Assembly: GCF_014646155.1 (NCBI RefSeq)
Contig: NZ_BMMX01000032.1
Location: 1-62,649, forward strand
DNA from: Mangrovihabitans endophyticus
Lineage (GTDB): Bacteria > Actinomycetota > Actinomycetes > Mycobacteriales > Micromonosporaceae
DNA: 62,649 nt
Reading direction: 5' to 3'
This document shows positions 16,467 through 25,220 of the stretch, in pieces. Each line of letters opens with the position of its first letter. The stretch's first letter is position 1. A program made the translations under genes and the position numbers. A model generated the notes under the pieces. That model was not told the origin of the DNA, ran no database searches, and saw only the letters and a program-made list of their open reading frames with translations.

Positions 16467-17762
16467 ATGCCCACACCGACTCGTGTCCTGTCGACCACCA
16501 GAGCAGCCGGCGCACTGACCGCCCTCCTTCTCGCCACGTCCGCCGTGGCCGGCTGTGGCGCAGGCGGAGCGGCCGGAGCCGGCGAGGTTCGCATCGGCCT
16601 CGTCTTCCCCACCACCGGTGCGCAGGCCGCGCTCGGCACCGACCAGAGCAACGCGGCCAAGATGATGCTGGAGTGGGCCAACGACCACGGAGGGGTCGGC
16701 GGCGCGACGATCAAGATTTTCGAGGGTGACTCGCAGAGCAATCCCGGGGTCGGCGCCACCGTCGCCCAGCGGATGATCGACCAGAACCGCGTGCAGGTCG
16801 TCATCGGCTCCTACGCATCGGGCATCGCCCAGGCCATCGCACCGGTCGCGCGGCGCAACAAGGTGGTCCTCTGGGAGGTCGGCGCGGTCGCGCCGGACGT
16901 CGCGCCGGCCGGTGACCGGTACTTCCTGCGGACGGTCGGCGCCGCCGGCACCTACGCCACGGCCGACCTGGACTTCCTGGAGAACTACCTGGCCGGCAAG
17001 ATCGGCAAGCCGTTGGACGAACTGCGGGTGGCCGTCGCGCACGAGGACGGGCCGTTCGGCACCAGCGTCGCCGACGCGGTGGTGAAGGCAGCCGCGGCCA
17101 AAGGCATCACCCCCGTGGCCACCGAGGCGTACCCGGAGACCTCGGCGGACATGACACCCACGGTGCTGCGGCTCAAGGCGGCCCACCCCGACGTGCTGCT
17201 GATCACCCCGTTGGTGGCGTCCACCCCGCTGTTCTGGCAGGCGGCCCGGACCCAGAACTTCGAGGTCGAGGCGATCATCGGTTCGGCAGGCTTCAGCTCC
17301 GCGACGTTCCTGCAGAAGTTCGGCGCCCGGGGCGTCGAGGGGGTGTACGACGTCGAGGCCCCGTCGGTGGCGAACATGAACAGCGAGAACCTGGACCCGG
17401 ACGCCCGCGCGGTGCTGGACCACCTGCGTACCGAGTTCAAGGCCACGGCCGGCCACGAGTGCCTGGTGCACTGCGGTGACGGGCTCGGCGGCGCTTACGT
17501 CCTGGTCAAGGACGTGCTTCCGCGGGCCGTGCGGAGCGGCGCCGTCACCGGCGACTCGATCCGCGCCGCAGCCGAGAAGACCGATCTCCCGGACGGCGGC
17601 ACACCGCAGGGCTTCGGCGCCAAGTTCGGCGAGAACGGGGACAACACGCTGGCCAAGTCCTACATCATGCAGTGGCAGTCGGGGGTCCTGAAGGTGGTGT
17701 GGCCCCGGGAACTGGCCGTCGCCGAGCCGTCCTACCCGATGCCCACCTGGTCGCAGCGGTAG
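16467..17762 (+). CDS. Liv-type ABC transporter substrate-binding lipoprotein
   Basis: 431 residues from ATG 16467, which has GGAGG five bases upstream (an in-frame ATG at 16455 is less well placed). A lipoprotein signal (ALTALLLATSAVAGC, lipobox VAGC) precedes a type I periplasmic-binding fold of the Peripla_BP_6/LivJ family (VRIGLVFPTTGAQAALGTDQSN, VIGSYASGIAQAIAPVA, DGGTPQGFGAKFGENGDN). Liv-type receptors bind branched-chain amino acids but also aromatic and dicarboxylic acids. It feeds the permeases and ATPases immediately downstream. The operon context suggests an organic acid ligand rather than an amino acid. Confidence 0.93.
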   Translation: MPTPTRVLSTTRAAGALTALLLATSAVAGCGAGGAAGAGEVRIGLVFPTTGAQAALGTDQSNAAKMMLEWANDHGGVGGATIKIFEGDSQSNPGVGATVAQRMIDQNRVQVVIGSYASGIAQAIAPVARRNKVVLWEVGAVAPDVAPAGDRYFLRTVGAAGTYATADLDFLENYLAGKIGKPLDELRVAVAHEDGPFGTSVADAVVKAAAAKGITPVATEAYPETSADMTPTVLRLKAAHPDVLLITPLVASTPLFWQAARTQNFEVEAIIGSAGFSSATFLQKFGARGVEGVYDVEAPSVANMNSENLDPDARAVLDHLRTEFKATAGHECLVHCGDGLGGAYVLVKDVLPRAVRSGAVTGDSIRAAAEKTDLPDGGTPQGFGAKFGENGDNTLAKSYIMQWQSGVLKVVWPRELAVAEPSYPMPTWSQR

Positions 17763-17800
17763 AGCCCGCCACGGCACCCGAACAGTTCCCGGGAGGACCC

Positions 17801-18670
17801 ATGCAGCTTGTCTCCGCCGTGGCCGGCGGGATCGCGCTCGGCGCGATCTACGCGCTCGTCGCGGCCGGCCTCAACCTGGTCTTCGGCGTCGTCAAGATCA
17901 TCAACTTCGCGCAGGGCGCGCTGCTCACCGTCGCCCTGTACGGGGTCTACGTCTTCTACTCGCTGACCGGCGCCGACCCCTACTGGAGCCTGCCGGTGGT
18001 GGTGCTGGTGATGGGCGGAATCGGCTACCTGATCCATCGGGGCCTCATCGACCGGGTGCTCCGCAAGGAACGCACCAGCCAACTGCTGATCACGTTCGGG
18101 CTGGGGATGGCATTGAAATACCTGTGCCTGGCCGTCTTCGGGCCGGATCACCTGGGGGTCGCGACCGCGATGGCCGACCGGGTGGTCACGCTGGCCGGCG
18201 TGCGCATGACGCTGGCCAGCGTCATCGCGGCGGCCGGGTCGGCGCTCGCGGTCGGGTTCCTCTACGTCTTCCTGCACCGGACCCGCATCGGCACCGCGAT
18301 CCGGGCCGTCGCCCAGCAGCCGGACTCCGCGGAGCTGGCCGGCATCGACGTACGCCGTGTCTACGCGTTGGCGTTTGCCGTCGGCACCGCACTGACCGGG
18401 GTGGCCGCAGCCCTGATGGCGCCGATCTACACGATCCAGCCGGACGTCGGCGACACCTTCGGTGTGATGGCCTTCATCGTGGTGATCCTCGGGGGCCTCG
18501 GGAGTGTTTTCGGCGCCGCGACGGCCGCGCTGATCATCGGCATCGGACAGAGCGTGTTCGCCACCCTGGTCGATGTGCAGATGTCGACCGCGTTCATCTT
18601 CGTGCTGTTCATCGTCCTCATGATCGCGCGCCCCTCCGGGCTGTTCGGCCGCACGGCCCGGGTCGCGTGA
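17801..18670 (+). CDS. Liv-type ABC transporter permease (LivH family)
   Basis: 289 residues from ATG 17801 with GGGAGG five bases upstream. Hydrophobic throughout (about eight helices); IALGAIYALVAAGLNLVFGVVKIINFAQG is the family signature at the N-terminus, and EELAGIDVRR-like coupling segment (ELAGIDVRRVYALAFAVG) interacts with the ATPase. It pairs with the LivM-type permease, whose start overlaps its stop by one base (TGATG). Confidence 0.94.
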   Translation: MQLVSAVAGGIALGAIYALVAAGLNLVFGVVKIINFAQGALLTVALYGVYVFYSLTGADPYWSLPVVVLVMGGIGYLIHRGLIDRVLRKERTSQLLITFGLGMALKYLCLAVFGPDHLGVATAMADRVVTLAGVRMTLASVIAAAGSALAVGFLYVFLHRTRIGTAIRAVAQQPDSAELAGIDVRRVYALAFAVGTALTGVAAALMAPIYTIQPDVGDTFGVMAFIVVILGGLGSVFGAATAALIIGIGQSVFATLVDVQMSTAFIFVLFIVLMIARPSGLFGRTARVA

Positions 18671-19734
18671 TGACCGCCGCCACTCCCACACCCACCGCGG
18701 CCGCGGCAGCCGACGCCGATGTCGCAGCGGCGCCGCTGCGGGGCCGCGGGCTCGCCGAGGCCGGCCGGCCGGTTCGCCTGACCGCGGTCGCCGTCCTCGC
18801 GGCGGCCCTGCTGCTGCCGCTCGTTCCCGGCATGCCGTTCTACTACCTTCAGATCGGCGTGCTGATCTTCTGGTACGCGACGCTCGGCACGAGCTGGACC
18901 GTGGCCGGCGGATACGGCGGGATGCACTCGATCGGGCACGCCGCCTTTGTCGGGGTCGGCGCCTACACGTCCACGCTGCTCTACGTGGACCTGCACGTCA
19001 GCCCGTGGCTGGGCATGCTCGCCGGGATGGCGCTGGCCGCCGGGTTGGCCGTCCTGATCGGGTGGCCGTGCTTCCGGTTCGGCATCCGCGGGGACTACTT
19101 CGCCCTGGTGACCGTGGCGCTCGGGCAGGTCGTCTACGAGATCGCCAACGGCGCCAGCTTCCTCACCGGCGGAGCGCAGGGCGTGCCGTTGCCCTACGCC
19201 GGTGACGATCCCCTCAACTTCCAGTTCGAGACGCGCACCGCTCTGTACTACGTGGCGCTGGTGATGTGGCTGGTGACACTGGTCGTCGCGTACCGCATCC
19301 GGCGCTCCGGTTTCGGCTTCGAGCTGATCGCGGTCCGCGACGACGAGATCGCCGCGGCCCGCGGCGGCATCGACGTGAGCGCGCGCAAGCTGCTCGCGTT
19401 CGCGACCAGTGCCGCGATGGCCGCGGCGGCCGGGACCTTCTACGCCCAGTTCATCCTGTTCATCGATCCGGGCTCGGTGATTGCCATCACGCTGTCGGTG
19501 CAGATCGTGCTGATGTCCGTGCTGGGCGGCATGAACAGCTACCTCGGCGGAACGGTCGGCGCCATCCTGCTGGTGCCGCTGTCGCAATACCTGTCCACGG
19601 CGCTGAGCGGACGTCCCGGTATCGACCTGGCCATCTACGGCGTCGTCCTGGTGCTGCTCATGCTGTACCTGCCCGCGGGCATCCTCGGGACGCTGCGCGG
19701 CTCCCGGCGCTGGCGGAGCGTGATCGGATGGTAG
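18670..19734 (+). CDS. Liv-type ABC transporter permease (LivM family)
   Basis: 354 residues. An Ala/Pro-rich cytoplasmic N-terminal tail of about 40 residues is followed by around nine to ten helices; GGYGGMHSIGHAAFVGVGAY and RFGIRGDYFALVTVALGQV are the LivM signatures, and AVRDDEIAAARGGIDVSARKL is the coupling loop. Starts on the stop of livH-like gene; its last 7 bases overlap the start of the first ATPase. Confidence 0.94.
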   Translation: MTAATPTPTAAAAADADVAAAPLRGRGLAEAGRPVRLTAVAVLAAALLLPLVPGMPFYYLQIGVLIFWYATLGTSWTVAGGYGGMHSIGHAAFVGVGAYTSTLLYVDLHVSPWLGMLAGMALAAGLAVLIGWPCFRFGIRGDYFALVTVALGQVVYEIANGASFLTGGAQGVPLPYAGDDPLNFQFETRTALYYVALVMWLVTLVVAYRIRRSGFGFELIAVRDDEIAAARGGIDVSARKLLAFATSAAMAAAAGTFYAQFILFIDPGSVIAITLSVQIVLMSVLGGMNSYLGGTVGAILLVPLSQYLSTALSGRPGIDLAIYGVVLVLLMLYLPAGILGTLRGSRRWRSVIGW

Positions 19735-20480
19735 AGAGCCTGCTGTCGGTGCGCGGCGTCGCCAAGTCGTTCGGCGGCCTGCGGGTGCTGCACGATGTGT
19801 CACTGGACGTCGTCGAGGGCGGCATCACCGGGCTGATCGGCCCGAACGGCTCCGGCAAGAGCACGCTGTTCGACGTCATCACCCGCTACCAGCGTTGCGA
19901 CGCCGGCCGGGTGACGTTCGCGGGCGAGCCACTGGACGGGCTCGCGCCGCACGCGGTCGCCCGGCGCGGGCTGATCCGTACGTTCCAGCTCACGCGCGTC
20001 TTTCCGTCGCTGACGGTCGCCGAGAACCTCCTGGTCTTCGCGCGGTCGGCCCGCGCCCGGCCGGGCGGCGGCCCGGCCGCGGGCAAAGCCGGAGGGGGAG
20101 GCGAGGGCGAGACGCGCGCCGTCGAGCTGCTCGACGTCATGGGGCTGCTCGGGCTCGCGCACCGGGAGGCGGCCGGGCTCTCCTACGGCCAGCAGAAACT
20201 GCTGGAGATCGCCCAGGTCTTGATGCTCGGCCCCCGGTTGCTGCTGCTCGACGAGCCGATGGCCGGCATCAACCCCGGCCTCGCCGATGAGGTCGTGGAC
20301 CGGCTCAAGGCACTGCGCACGCGGGGCATGACGCTGCTGCTGGTCGAGCACGACATCCCCGTGCTGCACCGGCTCTGCGATCAGGTGGTCGTGCTCAACG
20401 CCGGCCGGGTGATGGCCGGCGGCGCCCCCGGCGAGGTGCTCGACGACCCGCACGTCAGGGAGGCGTTCCTCGGTGAATGA
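19728..20480 (+). CDS. Liv-type ABC transporter ATPase (LivG family)
   Basis: 250 residues. Walker A GPNGSGKST, Q-loop RTFQLTRVFPSLTVAENL, signature LSYGQQKLLEIAQ, Walker B LLLLDEPMAGINPG and the switch His in VEHDI are all present. The signature LSYGQ is the normal LivG form. Overlaps neighbours on both sides (7 and 8 bases), so all transporter parts are translationally coupled. Confidence 0.95.
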   Translation: MVESLLSVRGVAKSFGGLRVLHDVSLDVVEGGITGLIGPNGSGKSTLFDVITRYQRCDAGRVTFAGEPLDGLAPHAVARRGLIRTFQLTRVFPSLTVAENLLVFARSARARPGGGPAAGKAGGGGEGETRAVELLDVMGLLGLAHREAAGLSYGQQKLLEIAQVLMLGPRLLLLDEPMAGINPGLADEVVDRLKALRTRGMTLLLVEHDIPVLHRLCDQVVVLNAGRVMAGGAPGEVLDDPHVREAFLGE

Positions 20481-21207
20481 AGCGCTGGACCACGTCATGC
20501 TCCGCACCCGCGGCCTGGTCTCCGGCTACGGCCGGCTGGAGACGCTGCACGGCGTCGACGTCGACGTGCCCGCCGGAGGGGTCACCACGATCATCGGGCC
20601 CAACGGGTCGGGCAAGAGCACATTCCTGAAAACCGTCGCCGGGCTGGTGCGGACCTGGCGCGGCGAGACCCTGCTGGCCGGCGAGGACGTGGCCGGCGAA
20701 CCCGCGCACGCGTTGGTCCGGCGAGGCATGTGCCTCGTTCCTCAGGGCCGGGTGGTGTTCCCCTTGCTGACGGTCGAGGAGAACCTGCGGATGTGCGCTT
20801 TCACCGTGTCGTCCGCATCGATGGTGCGGGAGCGGATCGCGCAGGCTTACGAATTCCTGCCGGTCCTCGCCGACCGGCGTCGGCAGCCGGCCGGCACGCT
20901 GTCCGGCGGCGAACAGGCCATGCTGGCGATCGCGAAGGTGATCATGCTCCGGCCACGCGTGCTCCTGCTCGACGAGCCGTCGCTCGGGCTGTCGCCGAAG
21001 ATGATCGACCTGGTCTACGAGAAGGTCCGCGCGCTGGCCGGGCAGGGCCTGACCACCCTGATCGTCGAGCAGAACGTCCGCAAGGCACTCGCCGTGGCGG
21101 GCCGGGCCGTCGTGCTGGTGCTCGGCACGGTCCGCTACGCCGGGCCGGTCGACCAGATGAAGGCCGAGGTCGACCTCGGCCGGTTGTTCGTCGAGGGCGA
21201 GGGGTGA
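20473..21207 (+). CDS. Liv-type ABC transporter ATPase (LivF family)
   Basis: 244 residues from a GTG start inside the preceding gene. Walker A GPNGSGKST, Q-loop VPQGRVVFPLLTVEENL, signature LSGGEQAMLAIAK, Walker B VLLLDEPSLGLSP and VEQNV are typical of LivF. It completes the five-component importer. Confidence 0.95.
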   Translation: MNEALDHVMLRTRGLVSGYGRLETLHGVDVDVPAGGVTTIIGPNGSGKSTFLKTVAGLVRTWRGETLLAGEDVAGEPAHALVRRGMCLVPQGRVVFPLLTVEENLRMCAFTVSSASMVRERIAQAYEFLPVLADRRRQPAGTLSGGEQAMLAIAKVIMLRPRVLLLDEPSLGLSPKMIDLVYEKVRALAGQGLTTLIVEQNVRKALAVAGRAVVLVLGTVRYAGPVDQMKAEVDLGRLFVEGEG

Positions 21208-21235
21208 GCGGAACCATGGGAGAGGGGAGCGACCG

Positions 21236-21586
21236 ATGCCGTTTCTGAACGAGGGCGACGTGCCGTGGACCGAGCCGCCCGGCCATGTCAGGGCGTACTC
21301 GCGATACCTGGTGGGACCGGACAGCCACGGCAGCGCACACTTCGACTTCCGCACCTCCCGATATCCCACCGGCGGGTACGTGGAGGAGCACCTGCACGAG
21401 TCGGCCGAGCAGGTGTACTACTTCCTCGCCGGGGCCGGCCGGGCCGTCTGCGGCGAGGAGACCCGCATGGTCGGCGCGGGTGACGTGATGTTCGTGCCGG
21501 CCCGGATGCGGCACTCGCTGATGTCCACCGGCGAGCGGGAGCTGGAGTTCGTGGTGGTCACCTCTCCACCGGGCATCGCACGGTGA
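21236..21586 (+). CDS. Small single-domain cupin
   Basis: 116 residues. Cupin motif 1 is recognisable (GYVEEHLHESAEQVYYFLAGAG, with His-x-His and Glu metal ligands) and motif 2 follows (GAGDVMFVPARMRHSL, with the second His). It could be a dioxygenase/isomerase-type enzyme or a ligand-sensing cupin. Overlaps the next gene by 4 bases. Position between importer and catabolic enzymes suggests a step in the same pathway; the reaction is unknown. Confidence 0.82.
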   Translation: MPFLNEGDVPWTEPPGHVRAYSRYLVGPDSHGSAHFDFRTSRYPTGGYVEEHLHESAEQVYYFLAGAGRAVCGEETRMVGAGDVMFVPARMRHSLMSTGERELEFVVVTSPPGIAR

Positions 21587-21942
21587 GGCCCGGGGACGGC
21601 CCACCGGCCACGCCGGTCCTCGCCGACCGATCCGGCTCGCCGCCCGTGCGGATCGTCGCGCGGTGGCGGGCCGCCCCGGAGACAGCCGACCGGGTGCGCT
21701 CGATCCTGCGGGAGCTGGCCGGCCGATCCAGCGCGGAGCACGGCTGTCTGCGGTTCGACGTCTGGGAGGCCACCACCGAGCCCGGCAGGTTCGTTCTGCT
21801 GGAGGAGTACGCCGACGTGACCGCGCGCGACGCGCACGTGGCCACCGCCCACTTCCGGGACCTGGTGCTGGCGCAGGCTGCGCCACTGCTCACCCATCGC
21901 GAGGTCGGGGAGTACGCGCCGCTGTCCTCCACCGGGGGCTGA
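21583..21942 (+). CDS. ABM-domain (antibiotic biosynthesis monooxygenase-like) protein
   Basis: 119 residues from GTG 21583. A disordered first 20 residues precede the ferredoxin-like ABM fold: VRIVARWRAAPETADRVRSILREL, EHGCLRFDVWEATTEPGRFVLLEEYADVTARDAHVATAHF. This is the LsrG/YgiN-type pattern; family members act as cofactor-free monooxygenases or isomerases. Function in this pathway is unproven. Confidence 0.8.
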   Translation: MRPGDGPPATPVLADRSGSPPVRIVARWRAAPETADRVRSILRELAGRSSAEHGCLRFDVWEATTEPGRFVLLEEYADVTARDAHVATAHFRDLVLAQAAPLLTHREVGEYAPLSSTGG

Positions 21943-22005
21943 CGCGCGCTGTCACCCCGCTCACGCGCACCACCGATCCAGCCCGGCAGCGACAAGGAGC
22001 ACAGC

Positions 22006-23826
22006 ATGAGCGGCCGCACCGGTGCCGAACTCATCGTCGACTATCTGATCGCCGAGGGCGTGCCTTATGCCTTCGGCATGTGCGGGCACGGCGACCTCGG
22101 TCTGCTGGACGCCCTGTACGACCGGCAGAAGGAAATCAGCACGATCTCCGTGCACCACGAGTCCGTGGCCGGGTTCATGGCCGACGCCTACTACCGGGTC
22201 AGCCACCGGCCAGTGGTCACCTTCACCTCCTGCGGTCCCGGCTCCGCCAACCTGCCGGTGGCGCTCGGGTCGGCGCTGATGGACTCGTCGGCGTTCCTCG
22301 CGATCACCGGCAACGTCGCCACCAGCCAGTTCAACCGGGGCCCCTTCCAGGAGACCGGCCGGCACCACCAGGCCGATTTCCCGTCGGTGATCCGGCCCTA
22401 CGTCAAGCGCAGCTACCAGGCGACCCGGCCGGAACAGCTTCCGCTGATGTTGCGGCAGGCGTTCGCCACCATGACCCAGGGCCGCCCCGGGCCGGTCAAC
22501 CTCGACGTCCCGCTGAACGTGTTCGTGGAGGCCACCCACGCGCGGAACCCGGACCCCGGGCTGTGGCGGTCCGGGTTCTCACCCCGTGCCGCGGCCAGCG
22601 CGACGGATGTGTCCGCCGCTCTGCGCATGCTGGTCACCGCGCAACGGCCGGTGATCGTCTCCGGGTACGGCGTGGAGCTGGCCGACGCCTCGGCCCGGCT
22701 GCACGAGCTGGCGACCGCGCTCGGCGTTCCGGTGGCGAACAGCCCGCTGGGCAAGGGCTCGTTCGACGACCGCGACCCGCTGGCGCTCGGCTCAACCGGC
22801 CGTAACGGCACCTACCAGGCAAACCGGGCCACCCGCTCGGCCGACGTGATTCTGGCCCTGGGCACCCGCTTCGACGACCGGGCGACCAGTTCCTGGCTGC
22901 CCGGCTACACGTATGCGGTGCCGCCCACACGGCTCGTGCACGTGCACGTCGACCCGGCGGAGATCGGCCGCAACTTCCCGGTGGCGCTGGGCGTGGCGGC
23001 CCACCCGGACGAATTCGTCGGCCAGCTTCTCGCCGAGCTGGCCCGCGCACGCTCGGGCGGCGACCCCGGGCTCGACCCGGCGGCGCTGCGACCGGACCAC
23101 GCGCCCCGCGCCCGGTGGCGCGAGGACATCGCGGGCTGGGCCGCGCACTGGGACCGGCATGTCACCCCGCAGCGCTCCAGCGACGCCGTTCCGATCCGCC
23201 CGCAACGGCTGCTCGCCGCACTGCGTGCGGCGCTGCCCGGCGACGGCATCCTGATCAGCGACGTCGGCGTGCACCACAACTGGATCGTTCAGGAGTGGCC
23301 GGCGTACGCGCCCCGCACGATCCTGCAGAGCTGGGGGTTCGCGTCCATGGGCTTCGGAGTGGGCGGTGCGCTGGGCGCCAAGCTCGCCGCCCCGGGCCGT
23401 CCCGTGGTCGCGGTGGTCGGCGACGGCGGATTCCTGCTCATGCCGAGTGCGGTGGCGACGGCCGTCCAGTACGACATCGCGGTGGTGTGGATCGTCTGGA
23501 ACAACCAGGGCTTCATGTCCATCCGCGACCAGCAGGCGGGCTACTTCGGCGATGGTCGCGAGCTGGCGACCTCGTTCCGGACCGCGGCGACCGGCGCGGC
23601 GTACACCGCGGACTACGCCGCGATGGCCCGGGCGATGGGTGCCGACGGCACGGTCGTCGAGCGGCCCGGCGATCTGGCCGGGCGGCTGGAGGCCGCGCTG
23701 GCCTCCGGCCGGCCCACCGTGCTGGACGTTCGGGTGGACCCGCAGGTCCGGCCGCCGGCCGCGGCCACCTGGGACCTGCCGCCCCTGCCGCACCCGGAAC
23801 CCACCTTCGGCTGGCCGGACCGATGA
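22006..23826 (+). CDS. ThDP-dependent enzyme (acetolactate synthase/2-oxoacid decarboxylase family)
   Basis: 606 residues. The three-domain ThDP fold is complete: PYR domain (1-180) with the activating Glu at residue 52 (VHHESVAGFMADAYYR), a central FAD/nucleotide-like domain, and PP domain with the ThDP-binding motif GDGGFLL ... WNNQGF. It resembles acetolactate synthase, glyoxylate carboligase and benzoylformate decarboxylase relatives, and the true reaction is open. In this operon a decarboxylation or carboligation of a 2-oxo acid would deliver an aldehyde to the IclR-linked aldehyde dehydrogenase (inference). ATGA overlap with tcuA downstream. Confidence 0.88.
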   Translation: MSGRTGAELIVDYLIAEGVPYAFGMCGHGDLGLLDALYDRQKEISTISVHHESVAGFMADAYYRVSHRPVVTFTSCGPGSANLPVALGSALMDSSAFLAITGNVATSQFNRGPFQETGRHHQADFPSVIRPYVKRSYQATRPEQLPLMLRQAFATMTQGRPGPVNLDVPLNVFVEATHARNPDPGLWRSGFSPRAAASATDVSAALRMLVTAQRPVIVSGYGVELADASARLHELATALGVPVANSPLGKGSFDDRDPLALGSTGRNGTYQANRATRSADVILALGTRFDDRATSSWLPGYTYAVPPTRLVHVHVDPAEIGRNFPVALGVAAHPDEFVGQLLAELARARSGGDPGLDPAALRPDHAPRARWREDIAGWAAHWDRHVTPQRSSDAVPIRPQRLLAALRAALPGDGILISDVGVHHNWIVQEWPAYAPRTILQSWGFASMGFGVGGALGAKLAAPGRPVVAVVGDGGFLLMPSAVATAVQYDIAVVWIVWNNQGFMSIRDQQAGYFGDGRELATSFRTAATGAAYTADYAAMARAMGADGTVVERPGDLAGRLEAALASGRPTVLDVRVDPQVRPPAAATWDLPPLPHPEPTFGWPDR

Positions 23827-25220
23827 ACGATCAGTGGGACGTGGTGGTGGCCGGGGGCGGGAACGCCGCGCTGGTGTCCGCCATGGCCGCGACCGACGCG
23901 GGAGCCCGGGTGCTGCTGGTGGAGCGCGCCCCGGTGGTCTTCCGGGGCGGCAACAGCCGGCACACCCGCAACGTCCGCTGCGTGCACGCCGACGCCGACG
24001 AGTTCCACACCGGCGCCTACCCGGCCGACGAGCTGTGGTCGGATCTGTGCGGAGTGGGCGACGGGCCGAGCGACGAGGAACTCGCCATGCTGACCGTGCG
24101 GGAGTCCGCGACGGTGCCCGCGTGGATGTCCGCGCGCGGGGCCCGGTGGCAGCCGGCGCTCACCGGCACCCTGCACCTGGGCCGCACCAACCGATTCTTC
24201 CTCGGTGGGGGCAAAGCCCTGATCAACTCCTACTACCGGACCGCGTCGCGGCTGGGCATCACCGTCGCCTACGACTCCAGCGTGGAGCAGTTGCGCTTCG
24301 ACGGCCCGCGCTGCACCGGCCTGCTGATCCGCTCCACCGGCGGCGAGCGGTGGGTGCGCGCCGGCGCGGTGGTGGCCGCCAGCGGCGGGTTCGAGGCCAA
24401 CATCGACTGGTTGCGGCGGTACTGGGGAGACGCGGCGCTCAACTACCACGTCCGCGGCCCGGTCTACAACGACGGCACGGTGCTGGCCCGGCTGTTCGCC
24501 GCCGGCGCCGCCCGGGCCGGCGAGGAACGAGGATTCCACGCCGTCGCGGTCGACGCGCGCAGCCCGCGCTTCGACGGCGGCATCGCCACCCGCCTGGACA
24601 GCATCCCGTTCGGGATCGTGGTCAACCGTGACGGCCGGCGCTTCGCCGACGAGGGCGAGGACATCTGGCCGAAGCGGTACGCCACCTGGGGACGCAACAT
24701 CGCCGGGCAGCCCGGCCAGATCGCGTTCGCGCTGTGGGACGCCAAGGTGCGCGGGCAATTCCTGCCGCCGATGTACGGGGCGTTCGAGGCGCCGGACCCG
24801 CAGGGGCTCGCGAAGCAACTGGAGCTCGACCCGGTGGCGATCGCGGAGACGGTCGCGGCGTACAACGCGGGGGTGGACCGGGGACCCGGCGGTCGCTTCT
24901 CCATGGCCGAGCGGGACGGGCTGGCGACGGTGGGCCTCGAACCGCCGAAGTCCAACTGGGCCCAGCGGCTCGACACCCCGCCCTACTACGGCGTGCCGAT
25001 GCGACCCGGAATCACCTTCACCTATCTCGGGGTGGGCGTCGATGAGCACGCCCGGGTGCGCCGGGCGGACGGCGGCACGTTCGACAACGTCTACGCGGCG
25101 GGAGAGATCATGTCCGGCAACATTCTGAGCACCGGCTACCTGGCCGGTTTCGGCATGACGATCGGCACCGTGTGGGGCCGGATCGCGGGACGCCAGGCGG
25201 CTCGGCATGCCCATGGATGA
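23823..25220 (+). CDS. tcuA: Tricarballylate dehydrogenase-like flavoprotein TcuA
   Basis: 465 residues from ATG 23823. Begins VVVAGGGNAALVSAMAATDAGARVLLVERAP, the GGGNAAL variant typical of TcuA rather than GGGxAG. Further: RGGNSRHTRNVRCVH, ASGGFEANIDWL, RLDSIPFGIVVNRDGRRFADEGED and AAGEIMSGNILSTGYLAGFGMTIGTVWGR. In Salmonella TcuA oxidises tricarballylate to cis-aconitate and TcuB re-oxidises its FADH2. Here tcuB follows with a 14-base overlap, but the tcuC transporter and tcuR are replaced by an ABC importer and IclR, so the substrate may be a different polycarboxylate. Confidence 0.87.
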   Translation: MNDQWDVVVAGGGNAALVSAMAATDAGARVLLVERAPVVFRGGNSRHTRNVRCVHADADEFHTGAYPADELWSDLCGVGDGPSDEELAMLTVRESATVPAWMSARGARWQPALTGTLHLGRTNRFFLGGGKALINSYYRTASRLGITVAYDSSVEQLRFDGPRCTGLLIRSTGGERWVRAGAVVAASGGFEANIDWLRRYWGDAALNYHVRGPVYNDGTVLARLFAAGAARAGEERGFHAVAVDARSPRFDGGIATRLDSIPFGIVVNRDGRRFADEGEDIWPKRYATWGRNIAGQPGQIAFALWDAKVRGQFLPPMYGAFEAPDPQGLAKQLELDPVAIAETVAAYNAGVDRGPGGRFSMAERDGLATVGLEPPKSNWAQRLDTPPYYGVPMRPGITFTYLGVGVDEHARVRRADGGTFDNVYAAGEIMSGNILSTGYLAGFGMTIGTVWGRIAGRQAARHAHG